From NCBI GenBank assembly GCA_002869925.2, contig NEWT02000026.1, positions 61,586 to 125,585 on the forward strand: 64,000 nucleotides of DNA, read 5' to 3'. The translations under genes and the position numbers were made by a program. Positions 7,726 to 16,904 of the stretch are shown here, one piece after another; the first letter of the stretch is position 1; each line of letters opens with the position of its first letter. The notes under the pieces were generated by a model that was not told the DNA's origin, made no database searches, and worked only from the letters and a program-made list of their open reading frames with translations. This DNA comes from Nitrospira sp. CG24A (GTDB lineage: Bacteria > Nitrospirota > Nitrospiria > Nitrospirales > Nitrospiraceae).

Positions 7726-10105
7726 CGAGTCCCGCGAGCATCGCCTTCGCCTCCTCGGTCCAGGGGAAGGTCTGCTTCGCTTGCAGTGCCTGATTCAAGT
7801 GGGCTCGCGCTTCTTTCTTCTCCCCCGATTGGGCATAGATGACACCCAGATGATAGTTCAACACCGGATGGTCCTGCGCCTTGGCTATCGCCTGCTTCAC
7901 GAGTCGCAACGCATCCTGATGATGTCCGAGCTTCAGATGGGCCCATCCGAGTGTATCGAGGAGATAGGGGTTGGGCGCCTGCGTTTCGAAATCGCGGCTC
8001 AACGTCAGGGCACGCTGCAGACTGTCGGGGTCTCCCTTTCGGTCTATAAGCGTGGAAGCCAGATTGTTCGCCGCTAATTGCGATTTCGGATGCTGCTTGA
8101 GGACCGTTTCATACTGGGCGATCGCCTCGTCGACTCGATCCCGCGTTTCGAGACTGGTTGCCAGCATGAGTCGAAGCTGTTCGTTGTCCGGGCTCGCCTC
8201 CAGCCCCTTCATGAGGGCGGCATCGCCCTCTGCCCCTTGCCGGCTTGCGTAGTGATGCTGGGCAAGATGGACCCATGGTGTCGTCCACTTCGGATTGAGT
8301 TTCGTCGCGGTCTCAAACTGTACCAAGGCCGCAGCGGCATCGCCCTTCATTAAGAGGACTTCTCCCAGAAATCCTGCCGCATAGGGATGGGGCGGCTGCT
8401 CGGCCACCAGCGTTTCAAGCGCCGCCTGGGTTTGCTGCGTCTGGCCTCGCTGCACCCCGAGCTGCACGAGTGCCAAGATCGGTTCCGCCGCTTGCGGTTG
8501 TTGCGTGATCGCCCGGCGATAGGCTGCTTCGGCTTTGTCCCATTGCTGTTGGGCGACGGCGACATGTCCCTCCGCCAAATCCGCTTTCATGCGATCGACT
8601 CCAGCCGTGCGCAACCGCGCCAGAGTCTCTTGCGTCCCCTCCCACTTCTTTTCTTGTATTTGAAGTTGAAACAACATTCCCAACAACGTCAGATTGCCGG
8701 GGTCACGGGCGATCAAAGGGTCGAGCCGCTGGCGCGCCTCTTTTAGCTTGCCTCCGCTCGCATCCAAGCCTACAAGAAGCATCTGTGCATCCATCAACAT
8801 CGGCTTGAGTGACGCGGCTTTTTCCATGCTTTCCCGGGCCAGTACGGTATCACCGGCCATCAGATAGGCACGACCGAGCAGGAGCTGCACCTCGGCCGAT
8901 TCCGGCTGATCTTTCAGGACGGACCTGAAATCCTGCGTGGCGTCCTTCCCGTGTCCGCGCTGCAGCGCAATCTTGCCGCGGAGGAGCAGCGCGTCTGCAG
9001 AACGAGGATTCTCCTTTAATATTTCTTGGACCTGCCGTTCAGCAACATCTTGTTTGCCCGCCTGCCAATCGATGGCCGCCAGCTTGACCTGCGCCTCCAA
9101 GCCTTCAGGCTTGCCCTTGAAATCACTCCGGATGGATTCATAGGCCGTCCGAGCCTGGTCGGCCCGCTGCGTCATCTCGTACAGGCTTCCCAGCGCAAAC
9201 TGAATCTTCGCGGAATGCGGGAGATCATTCTGCGCCTGCTTGAGCGAGGTCTCCGCCTCCTTGGTTCCTCGCCGCTTCGAAACATATTCCGCCATGGCCA
9301 GGCGGCGGTCCTCACTATCCGGGTCGATTTGAACGGCCTCGCGCATGACGGTCTCGGCTTTCTCGTATTGTCGTTGATGATCGAAGAAGGCCACCAACCT
9401 CAACCGGTGGTCCAAGATCTTCGGTTCGAGGGAGACGATTTGCTGGAGGACGGCCTCCGCTTCAACCACCTGTCCTTGCTTCATATGGGTCATCGCGATG
9501 GCATCGAGCAGTTCGAGGTTGTCAGGGTGGGCCTCCAATCCACGCTGGAGCAAGGGCAGGGCTTGCGCCGCCTGCTGCCGCGCCGTATAGAGCGAGGCCA
9601 ACAACAACACGGCATCGATCTCGCTAGACGACTCAGAGATCAATTGTTCGGCTTTCACGGTTGCCTCTTCGATCTGCCCCGAAACCGCTGTGCCCGCAAT
9701 CTTCAGGGCTTGAGCTCCGACGTGCTTGGGGTGTTTTGCCAATACTCGATCGGCCACTTGCCCAACCATGTCGATCGCACGAGCCTCCAAGTAGTACTTT
9801 CCCAGCTTGATCAAGGCGCGCTCATGTTCGGGATTGAGTTCCACGACCTGTTGATATCCTGCAACCGCGTTACGCCAGTTTTTTTCCTTTTCCTCCACCT
9901 GCGCGTAGAGAAAGTAGGCTTCAGAGTCTTTCGGATCGATCTTCAGGACATTGCGCAGCGCCACTCGCGCTTTCGGATAGTTCCCCTGTTCGAAATATTC
10001 CTGAGCCTTCAGCCTGTACTTCGCTTTCCGCTCTTCCGGCCCCCCGCATCCGACCAAGCCGATCACCAGAACGACCACCATCGCTGCGACCATGCGCTGT
10101 TTCAT
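7718..10105 (-). CDS. prsT: PrsT-type TPR lipoprotein of the PEP-CTERM system
   Basis: 795 residues from the ATG at 10105, preceded by AAGGAGAG. The 1320-residue track ORF is a spurious extension over the WecA-type gene. The lipobox VIGLVGC puts the lipidated cysteine at position 20. Almost the whole mature protein is TPR repeats (YPKARVALRNVLKIDPKDSE and many similar). This matches the long TPR lipoprotein (PrsT, TIGR02917-like) that marks PEP-CTERM/EPS operons. It is likely a periplasmic scaffold in polymer secretion, comparable to AlgK or PelB TPR proteins; that role is known only by analogy. Confidence 0.88.
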   Translation of the reverse strand: MKQRMVAAMVVVLVIGLVGCGGPEERKAKYRLKAQEYFEQGNYPKARVALRNVLKIDPKDSEAYFLYAQVEEKEKNWRNAVAGYQQVVELNPEHERALIKLGKYYLEARAIDMVGQVADRVLAKHPKHVGAQALKIAGTAVSGQIEEATVKAEQLISESSSEIDAVLLLASLYTARQQAAQALPLLQRGLEAHPDNLELLDAIAMTHMKQGQVVEAEAVLQQIVSLEPKILDHRLRLVAFFDHQRQYEKAETVMREAVQIDPDSEDRRLAMAEYVSKRRGTKEAETSLKQAQNDLPHSAKIQFALGSLYEMTQRADQARTAYESIRSDFKGKPEGLEAQVKLAAIDWQAGKQDVAERQVQEILKENPRSADALLLRGKIALQRGHGKDATQDFRSVLKDQPESAEVQLLLGRAYLMAGDTVLARESMEKAASLKPMLMDAQMLLVGLDASGGKLKEARQRLDPLIARDPGNLTLLGMLFQLQIQEKKWEGTQETLARLRTAGVDRMKADLAEGHVAVAQQQWDKAEAAYRRAITQQPQAAEPILALVQLGVQRGQTQQTQAALETLVAEQPPHPYAAGFLGEVLLMKGDAAAALVQFETATKLNPKWTTPWVHLAQHHYASRQGAEGDAALMKGLEASPDNEQLRLMLATSLETRDRVDEAIAQYETVLKQHPKSQLAANNLASTLIDRKGDPDSLQRALTLSRDFETQAPNPYLLDTLGWAHLKLGHHQDALRLVKQAIAKAQDHPVLNYHLGVIYAQSGEKKEARAHLNQALQAKQTFPWTEEAKAMLAGLDG

Positions 10106-10134
10106 AACCCTTCTCTCCTTGTTCTTTTCGGCCA

Positions 10135-11760
10135 TCATAGCCACGACGCCCGCACGGCCAACCCGGCCAGCATCCAGGACGTGATCCAGCCAAGCCGGGC
10201 GACAGTGGCCTGGGAGACCTGTAGGAGCAACTCGAACGAGAAAAATAAAACAATCAGTTTCGCCGTCAACAGGCTGACATGCACATTGCCGATGGTCAGA
10301 TCCGGGAGGAACGGCAACATGAGGGCAAGGAACACGATCAAATAGTCCAACGGCGTCGTCTGGAACCGGTCGTTGCCGTTCAATCGAATCGTCAGAACGA
10401 CCAGCACCGCCAGAAGGACAAATCCGATGTTGAGAGGTGTCAAGAGACCCTGCATCAACCCCCGGGGCGCCAACTCGCCGTAATACATAATGAAGGTGCT
10501 GCCGATATACAGACCGATTCGAACAGCCAAGATCCTTCCCTTGGCGATCGCCAGCATTCCCAAGACAACCGCTAAGAGACCTGCTGCGATCAGTCCTGCA
10601 TCGCTGGGAACCTCTCGGGGAATGGCGACGCAGACTATGAGAAACAACGGAACCAGCCACTTCAACGCTTGGAGCGGCCACGCGCGCAGGGCTGCTGTGG
10701 ACGATGTCTCCCGTACGGCTTTCGGTGGAGGCATCGTGGCGCCGGTCGTCATGGATTGTGAGCGAGGGGCGAAGACAAACAGAGAGAGCACGACGCCGGC
10801 GAATAACAGATAGGCCAGCAGGACCACGACGTCGGTCTGCCAGCACAATAGATAGGCACAACCGATCGACAAGCCTTGTGTCATATAAATGCCTGTCACG
10901 GCCTGGCGATGTGTCAACCCCATGGCCAGGAGCTTGTGATGAATATGATTGCGATCCCCGACGAAGGGTGAACGACCTTCCAGGAGACGTTGCCCCATCA
11001 CACCCAGCGTATCGAGGAGCGGAATCCCCCAGAGGAACAAGACAATCAGCGGACTGTACGGCGCGCGCGCAGGGTCGACCAGAATAATGGCCGCCACCGC
11101 CAGGTAGTGGCCGAGGAACTGACTGCCCGAATCGCCCATGAACACGCGAGCCGGATAGGTATTGAACCGCAGAAACCCCAGCAGGCTTCCCAACACCGGG
11201 ACCATCAGCAACATCAACGTCGTGTCGTTGGCCTGGTACGCCAGATAGGCGATGCCGGCAAAACTGAGCAGTGACAGTCCACCGGCCAGGCCATCGAGCC
11301 CATCGGCCAGATTGACCGCGTTGGTCATCCCCACAATGACCAGCAATGTAATCGGCGCTGCTACCCACAAGGGGAAGGTCTGCTCGTCGAAGAACGGAAT
11401 CGACGTCACCTTGACGCCGGCAAACGCAATTACGATCGCCGCCGCCAGGATCTGACCGCCGAATTTCGTCCGGGGTCCGAGCTCCACACAGTCGTCCCAG
11501 ATTCCGAACAGGAGGATCACCACCCCACCCAGCAGGCTCGCCAGAATCATGTGGTCTTTGGGAGCCCAAACGAGCACAGCCGCTATCGTGCCGACCGCAA
11601 ACGCGATCCCGCCGACTTTGGCGATCGGCGCCGTATGTATCCGGCGGTCTCGAGGCACGTCGACAAACTGGAACCGCCACGCCGAGGCGGTCAACGCCGG
11701 AATCAGCGCCATGCAGATCAATAAAGACCCGACAAAACTGAAAAATAACGAAGCAGACAT
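10135..11760 (-). CDS. WecA/MraY-family undecaprenyl-phosphate sugar-1-phosphate transferase
   Basis: 541 residues from the ATG at 11760 (the track start is a GTG one codon earlier). Family motifs are clear: DVPRDRRIHTAPIAKVGGIA, NLADGLDGLAGG, FMGDSGSQFLG and GDRNHIHHKL. The N-terminal two thirds form the usual multi-pass catalytic core. About 200 extra residues with further membrane helices follow (WLVPLFLIVCVAIP, LIVFLALMLPFL). The enzyme should start polymer synthesis by loading a HexNAc-1-phosphate on undecaprenyl phosphate at the inner membrane. The C-terminal membrane extension is unusual and its role is unknown. Confidence 0.9.
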   Translation of the reverse strand: MSASLFFSFVGSLLICMALIPALTASAWRFQFVDVPRDRRIHTAPIAKVGGIAFAVGTIAAVLVWAPKDHMILASLLGGVVILLFGIWDDCVELGPRTKFGGQILAAAIVIAFAGVKVTSIPFFDEQTFPLWVAAPITLLVIVGMTNAVNLADGLDGLAGGLSLLSFAGIAYLAYQANDTTLMLLMVPVLGSLLGFLRFNTYPARVFMGDSGSQFLGHYLAVAAIILVDPARAPYSPLIVLFLWGIPLLDTLGVMGQRLLEGRSPFVGDRNHIHHKLLAMGLTHRQAVTGIYMTQGLSIGCAYLLCWQTDVVVLLAYLLFAGVVLSLFVFAPRSQSMTTGATMPPPKAVRETSSTAALRAWPLQALKWLVPLFLIVCVAIPREVPSDAGLIAAGLLAVVLGMLAIAKGRILAVRIGLYIGSTFIMYYGELAPRGLMQGLLTPLNIGFVLLAVLVVLTIRLNGNDRFQTTPLDYLIVFLALMLPFLPDLTIGNVHVSLLTAKLIVLFFSFELLLQVSQATVARLGWITSWMLAGLAVRASWL

Positions 11761-11781
11761 CACAGGCTCACAATATGTTCA

Positions 11782-13401
11782 TCAATCAGGCACATACGAC
11801 GGCAGTAACGGATGGACCGCTGCCGCCATCTGCATCACACGCTGATCCGCAGCCCCTTCCGTTTCACCGGGCTCCACAGCAGTCACCAACCGAATCAACG
11901 CGCCGTCAGACCGCCTCATCGTGACCCCGTCCCAGAGCAGAAAGAATTTGACCAGATATTCGCTCGTCACCAGTCGGTTCCGCTGCTTAAACCAATACAA
12001 CACCACTTGCCTCTGCGCGCCCTTCTGGATGGCGACACGGTTCGCGCGAAACCCATTCGCGGCCCCCAGACCCGCCGGCACGACCACCTCATTGAGCGCC
12101 GTGATCTCCCAGCCGCCTCCCGGAATACAGGTCTTGGGGGAATGCGTCGCCTGCCCTGATTTTTGGGAACGGTAGTAGGCCGCATAGACATTGATCGGCC
12201 CGCCGGGTCCTTGATAATTGGCCAACAAGTAGTCGTCGAAGCGCAGCACATCGACGTACTGTCGCTCCATCGCCATTGGCTCACCGTGCCACTCGGCGAG
12301 ATGCATCGGAAACTCGAGAAAGCTCTGGCGCGAAGGAGGAGCTTCCTCCCGCCCGACCACCTGGAACGAGACCACGGTGATTCCCAGGAGAAGCGTGACG
12401 CAGGCTATGACTGGCGCGCTGATCGACGGAAGAGGAAAAACCGGAGACGAGACAGTGGAAGTCCGGCCTGTCGTAAAGAGGTTGGACATGGCGGACGAGG
12501 GCTGACCGATTTTCCTAAGCAGCCACAACTCAAGACCCAACAGCGACAGACTCAGGACGAACAGGAACCATCCTTCGAACGCGTGCATAAATCCTTCAGC
12601 AGCCCCGTTCCCGAAGTACTCCACCAGTACACCGATCAAGCCGATTCGGAGTCCGTTCAACAGCACGGCCAACGGGATCGCCGAGGCCACCAGCACCACC
12701 CGTTTCCATACGCGGTCCTGAAACAGGTAGGCGCACAGCAACGTCAATGCCATCAGCGGAAAGAGATAGCGTAGCCCACTGCAGGCCTCGACCACTTGCA
12801 GTTGCATCGGCCCCAGATCGATGACATTGCCTTCCCGGAAGGCGGTGATTCCAACCAGTTGTAAACATCCGACGCCCAGCGCTGACGAGATCAGTTGCAG
12901 CGAAGAGGAGAGGCTCTGCTGCAGCATGTGAGGAGGAGGAATCATGACCAGCAAATACCCCAGCGGAAATATCATCCGATAGGTCGCCGAAAGGCCGGCG
13001 ATCGATAGGATCAACCCACTCAACACAAGCCAGAAAGAGAGATGCTGTAAGAAGTACAGCGTGGCGAGTTCCCCGACGATGAAGAGTCCCAACCCGAGTG
13101 TGACCGGGAGAAGCCCCCACCAGGTCGGCGCCAGTCCGGCGGCGAGGATGTCCTCGCGGCGCCACCAGATCAGGGCGAGAGAAATGACGGGTATGAATAT
13201 GCCATGGCCATAATCCTCATTCTCCATCCACTCGTCAAAGAGATAAGAAAAGCTGTTCCCGTATATGAGGCCGAGCAAGGCAACGACCACGATGCCGAGA
13301 AGACTCCACCACAGCGATGACGATCCGCCAAGACCTTTGAATGCTGCGGATGCCGCTTGTGGGGTGCCTTGATTTCCAACTGGAACAACTGAAGGCTTCA
13401 T
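11782..13401 (-). CDS. Exosortase fused to EpsI domain (XrtD-like)
   Basis: 539 residues. The multi-pass exosortase core has the transpeptidase residues Cys207 (EACSGLR), Arg252 (NGLRIG) and His273 (FMHAFEGW). After about residue 330 comes another membrane segment and an EpsI/DUF3485 domain with the KTCIPGGGW motif. The cargo signals in the window are mostly VPLPA[AV]xWLFGSG, the signature linked to the EpsI-fused exosortase XrtD rather than the unfused XrtA. The surrounding genes (PrsT, ATPase, BY-kinase) are like those around XrtA. It should cleave sorting signals at the inner membrane and pass cargo toward the surface polymer. Confidence 0.9.
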   Translation of the reverse strand: MKPSVVPVGNQGTPQAASAAFKGLGGSSSLWWSLLGIVVVALLGLIYGNSFSYLFDEWMENEDYGHGIFIPVISLALIWWRREDILAAGLAPTWWGLLPVTLGLGLFIVGELATLYFLQHLSFWLVLSGLILSIAGLSATYRMIFPLGYLLVMIPPPHMLQQSLSSSLQLISSALGVGCLQLVGITAFREGNVIDLGPMQLQVVEACSGLRYLFPLMALTLLCAYLFQDRVWKRVVLVASAIPLAVLLNGLRIGLIGVLVEYFGNGAAEGFMHAFEGWFLFVLSLSLLGLELWLLRKIGQPSSAMSNLFTTGRTSTVSSPVFPLPSISAPVIACVTLLLGITVVSFQVVGREEAPPSRQSFLEFPMHLAEWHGEPMAMERQYVDVLRFDDYLLANYQGPGGPINVYAAYYRSQKSGQATHSPKTCIPGGGWEITALNEVVVPAGLGAANGFRANRVAIQKGAQRQVVLYWFKQRNRLVTSEYLVKFFLLWDGVTMRRSDGALIRLVTAVEPGETEGAADQRVMQMAAAVHPLLPSYVPD

Positions 13402-13416
13402 CCTGGTACTCCCTGG

Positions 13417-14214
13417 CTACGAATACTTTCTCAACCCGCTGAGTTCCAACGCCACATGTCCCGCAAATTGGACGCCTTCGATCATGATGCGCCGCCACAA
13501 CCGGCGGGGTTCATGCGCAAACCGCCAGAGCCACTCCAGGCCGAACTCTCCTACCCATTCAGGAGCCCGCGTGACCGTGCCCGCGAGAAACTTAAACGCA
13601 GCGCCGACACCAAGCACCAATGGCACATGGAGTTGCGCCCGGTGTTCGTAGATCCATTGTTCTTGCTTCGGGAGCCCAAGCCCCACCCACAACACATCCG
13701 GGCACGTATCGTTGATTCGCTGAACCATCGCGGCATCTTCTTCGGGGGTGACGGCGCGAAAGGGTGGAGAGACGCAATCGGCAATGACGATCCCGGGATA
13801 GGTCTCCTCTAATTTGTTTTGAAGATGGAGCAACGTCTGATCGGTGTCGCCGAAAAAGAAATGTTTCAGACCCGTGTGCTGATGATGTGCGAAGAATGCC
13901 TTCATGAGGTCGGTCCCGGTGACCCGGGTTTTCAACGGTACGCCTTTCCGGCGCGCAACCTTGATCAGAGAAATACCGTCGGGAACGATGAGGTCCGAGG
14001 TTTCGATCTTGGAGCGGAACTCCGGCCGCTTGTGGGCTTCAATGATGGCATGCATGTCGGCCACGACGACCCAGTGCATACGATCGCGCTGATGGGCGAT
14101 CCAGTGGGTCATCAGCGCCACCACATCGGGAATCTGCACCATATGCACTGGAATTCCCAGAATACGGATCTGCTGGATCGGCGGATGTTCTCTCACGGCC
14201 AATTCAGTCGTCAT
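13417..14214 (-). CDS. WecG/TagA/CpsF-family glycosyltransferase
   Basis: 265 residues. Family landmarks are HWVVVADMHAIIEAHKRPEF, the DLIVPDGISL acidic loop, KTRVTGTDLM and LWVGLGLPKQEQWI. It should transfer the second sugar to the lipid-linked HexNAc made by the WecA-type enzyme. It is the first gene of the core minus-strand operon, so its upstream region (14215-14544) probably holds the operon's promoter. The exosortase ATG follows 15 bp after its stop. Confidence 0.9.
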   Translation of the reverse strand: MTTELAVREHPPIQQIRILGIPVHMVQIPDVVALMTHWIAHQRDRMHWVVVADMHAIIEAHKRPEFRSKIETSDLIVPDGISLIKVARRKGVPLKTRVTGTDLMKAFFAHHQHTGLKHFFFGDTDQTLLHLQNKLEETYPGIVIADCVSPPFRAVTPEEDAAMVQRINDTCPDVLWVGLGLPKQEQWIYEHRAQLHVPLVLGVGAAFKFLAGTVTRAPEWVGEFGLEWLWRFAHEPRRLWRRIMIEGVQFAGHVALELSGLRKYS

Positions 14215-14544
14215 AAGTTACCTCGTTGCCAAACGTCCAAAATTCTGGAAGCCAAGTGTACCGTTAAGCCCGCTCGTACTGGGTCATCCTGGGCTCAATT
14301 GATCGTTAACAAATTGTTAACTTCGAGCAATGGGCGCTTTACCCTGGAAGGTCGGAACGATGGAGAGGAGACGGCGTCAAGGGACTTCAGAGAGTCAAGT
14401 TCCCCGCTGCGTGGCATCACCGCATTCAATTGTGAAGATTTCTCGGAGACGGAGAGGAGACCCGTGGCACGCGATGGAGAATGTCTAGGTTCAACTGGAA
14501 GATAAAGAAACCCCTCGCCGTGCGGGGGGGGGGGACGGAACGGT
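14215..14544. other. Intergenic control region of the core operon
   Basis: No ORF is supported here. It contains the 17-bp palindrome at 14305-14321 and, near 14510-14535, a CCCCTCGCC...GCGGGG hairpin beside a run of ten G. The hairpin could end transcription of the second sugar operon (last gene 14545-15717). The cargo-gene motif (TGTCACAYCTGKTGCA) and the AGCA-repeat promoter were not found, so the core operon seems to be controlled separately from the cargo genes. Confidence 0.5.
14305..14321. promoter_or_regulatory. Perfect 17-bp palindrome GTTAACAA-A-TTGTTAAC
   Basis: An exact inverted repeat around a central A, about 90 bp upstream of the first gene of the core operon. Its symmetry and position suit a dimeric repressor or activator site. 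No matching palindrome was noticed elsewhere in the window. Confidence 0.5.
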
Positions 14545-15717
14545 CTACCGTCGAATCTCCTGTTCAGCCGTCTTCAACAAGAGCGCGGGCTGAGAATTGC
14601 CTGCCGGAGAGATCACGCCTTCAAAGACCATCCTCATGCGATCGAGGTGCCGACCATCGGTATACTCCTGCTCGAACCGGAGTCTCGCATTAGCTCCCAG
14701 CCGCCTCATCTCGTCAGGTCGATTGAGCAGCCATTGAATCCGATCCGCCAAAGCTGTGGCATCGCCGATTGGAACTTCGATGCCGCTTTCGCCGTCACAC
14801 AATGTTTCCCCCAAGCATCCACGATCGGTAAAGAGAATGGGCAATCCGGCGGCCATCGCTTCCAGTACGACAAGCGGCTGTCCCTCTTGTTGAATTCCGG
14901 GGAAGACGAAGAGATCTGCCGCATGCAGCAACGCCGTTTTCTGCTCGCCTGAGACTTGTCCTGAAAATGTGATGGACGAACCGATTCCTTGTTGCGCGAT
15001 ATAGGCCTCCGCTTCTTTCCGATGCTCGTCATGCGACCAGGGACCCGCGAAGACGAACTCAACATCCGTTCGCTTCTGAAGCACCAGCGTAATGGCTTCC
15101 AGCAGGACGACGGCCCCTTTCATCTTATTCAGTGTATTGAGATAGAGCACCTGCCATTGTCTACACAGTCTGGGCGCGCCAGCGCACCCGACGCCACAAT
15201 CGGGGATGCCGTTGGGAACGACGGCGATTCGCTCGGGAGCGACTAGCCCCTGAAACTGATCCTGCAAAGTCTCTCCCAGCACAATCGCTCGAGCGACCGT
15301 CCGCATGAACAACCGGGTATACCAACGCATGGGAAACCATCGGCGCACATACCAATCCTGGAAGGCGGCTCCATGGAGATGAGCCGCCACCTTCGCGCCG
15401 GAGAGCACAGCCGGCCATACGAAGAAACTGTCTCGCAATACCCCGATGGTCGACTGGGACAACACAAGATAGACGACCTGTGGCCGTCGACGGATCAGCA
15501 GCCACAGCAGCCGTAACCATTGCCGGCAAAACAATGCCACATCGTACAAATCGGGTTTGTTGACATGCCCGATCCCTCGACGATCGGCCAGTTCAAGATG
15601 GCTCACCTCGAACGAATCATTGAGCGTGGAGTCGAGCAACGTCCGAATGGCCATCGCCACGCCGTGATACGGCGGAGGGGTGGGACCGATGATGAGCAGA
15701 CGAGCGCGCGGAATCAT
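14545..15717 (-). CDS. Family 4 glycosyltransferase
   Basis: 390 residues with a GT-B layout. The N-terminal Rossmann half starts LLIIGPTPPPYHGVAMAIR. The C-terminal GT4 half has LYLNTLNKMKGAVVLLEA, then ADLFVFPGIQQEGQPLVVLE, the E-x7-E nucleotide-sugar site of GT4 enzymes. Its ATG overlaps the preceding stop by 4 bp (ATGA), so it is cotranscribed with the next GT4 gene. It probably adds one sugar to the exopolysaccharide repeat unit on the cytosolic side; donor and acceptor cannot be read from sequence. Confidence 0.88.
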   Translation of the reverse strand: MIPRARLLIIGPTPPPYHGVAMAIRTLLDSTLNDSFEVSHLELADRRGIGHVNKPDLYDVALFCRQWLRLLWLLIRRRPQVVYLVLSQSTIGVLRDSFFVWPAVLSGAKVAAHLHGAAFQDWYVRRWFPMRWYTRLFMRTVARAIVLGETLQDQFQGLVAPERIAVVPNGIPDCGVGCAGAPRLCRQWQVLYLNTLNKMKGAVVLLEAITLVLQKRTDVEFVFAGPWSHDEHRKEAEAYIAQQGIGSSITFSGQVSGEQKTALLHAADLFVFPGIQQEGQPLVVLEAMAAGLPILFTDRGCLGETLCDGESGIEVPIGDATALADRIQWLLNRPDEMRRLGANARLRFEQEYTDGRHLDRMRMVFEGVISPAGNSQPALLLKTAEQEIRR

Positions 15718-16904
15718 TTGACCGCCGCTTTTGAGGGCCTCACGTCGTGACGGTCCGCTCTATCTGCCAGGGCAGGCCCGGCCAGAGCCGACCGAAGAAA
15801 CTGCACGATGGCCTCCGCAGATGGCTCGAAATCCGTGGCTTGTACCGATCGGTACCCGGCTCGCCCCATTTCCCTGCGGTCCTCGGGTGAGAGTGCAAGA
15901 ATGTCGAGCACCCGCTTTGCAGCTGAGGCATGCTCGGTGGGCACGATTGAGTAGCCGTTGACGCCTTCCTGAACGAGATCTGCGGTTGCGGCTGCGTAGA
16001 TGGAAGACACCACGGGAAGTTCAACAGCCATTGCCTCTGCCAGCACAGCTCCATAGGTATCGGAGAGCGTCGGGAACACAAACACGTCGGCCAGAGCCAA
16101 ATAGCGAGGCAGGATTTCCTGTTTGACGAACCCGATGAAATGCACATGGTGAAGCCCCTGCGCTCGGGCAATCGCTTCATAGGCAGGACGATCCTGGCCG
16201 TCGCCGATCAGCACCAACGAGGCCTCCGGCTGTTCTGCCACGACCCGTTCATAGATCGAGAGGAGATCCCGAAACCCTTTACGGTCCGTGAGCCGCCCCA
16301 CGGATACGATGATGGGCTGTGAAAAATGCCGGCGCAGATCTGCGTAGGGCTGAGTCGCTCGGAACGCGCGCGCCTCTTGGTGGAAGCGCCCGACATCGAT
16401 GGGCATCAGCGAGGTCAAGACGGATCGGCGCGTAGCGCCATAGTGAAGATAGGCCTCGAGCGCTTCGGTCGAAGACGCAATCGACGCTGTGGACCCTCTG
16501 GTCATCCATCGTCGAAGCGCGCGCCTGATGGCAGACGATTGCGCTCCATCGCGCAACGTAAATTCGCCCCAACCGACATAGGCCTTTCCGAACAGTTTGC
16601 AATAGATATAGGCTTCGATGTTTGCGGGAGCGAATCCGCCACTCACGACAATGTCTGGATTCGCGCGCAGCAACGCCGGAACTACACCATAGTTCCAGTG
16701 GAGCGAAACTTCGGCGGACGGCGGCCTGTGATGGAATCCGTGTAAGACCTTCGTCCTAAACGGAACAGGCCCAATGTCCCACTGCCGGTTTTCCTCCCGC
16801 TTCGCCATGAGGAACACGGTGAAGTCCTCCACTCGTCGGGCCATCGCCTCGAACAAGGGGATACGATAGGGCGCCAAAATATTCGTCACAACCGCGAGCT
16901 TCAT
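15714..16904 (-). CDS. Family 4 glycosyltransferase
   Basis: 396 residues from the ATG at 16904, which overlaps the FkbM stop as ATGA and has GGAG eight bases upstream; the track start at 16925 has no such support. N-terminus MKLAVVTNILAPYRIPLFEA, then a GT4 domain with VSVGRLTDRKGFRDLLSIYE and the donor site ADVFVFPTLSDTYGAVLAEA. It is a cytosolic or membrane-associated sugar transferase in the variable EPS operon, between an FkbM methyltransferase and another GT4. Sugar specificity is unknown. Confidence 0.88.
   Translation of the reverse strand: MKLAVVTNILAPYRIPLFEAMARRVEDFTVFLMAKREENRQWDIGPVPFRTKVLHGFHHRPPSAEVSLHWNYGVVPALLRANPDIVVSGGFAPANIEAYIYCKLFGKAYVGWGEFTLRDGAQSSAIRRALRRWMTRGSTASIASSTEALEAYLHYGATRRSVLTSLMPIDVGRFHQEARAFRATQPYADLRRHFSQPIIVSVGRLTDRKGFRDLLSIYERVVAEQPEASLVLIGDGQDRPAYEAIARAQGLHHVHFIGFVKQEILPRYLALADVFVFPTLSDTYGAVLAEAMAVELPVVSSIYAAATADLVQEGVNGYSIVPTEHASAAKRVLDILALSPEDRREMGRAGYRSVQATDFEPSAEAIVQFLRSALAGPALADRADRHDVRPSKAAVK

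Noticed and set aside
9026-10345. 439-residue plus-strand ORF
   Set aside because: Antisense to the TPR repeats of PrsT; its Leu/Arg-rich pattern is the mirror of the repeats.
7718-11680. 1320-residue minus-strand ORF in the track
   Set aside because: Its first 525 or so residues are an out-of-frame reading of the WecA/MraY-type gene. The PrsT start at 10105 has a ribosome site, lipobox and signal, so the extension is an artefact.
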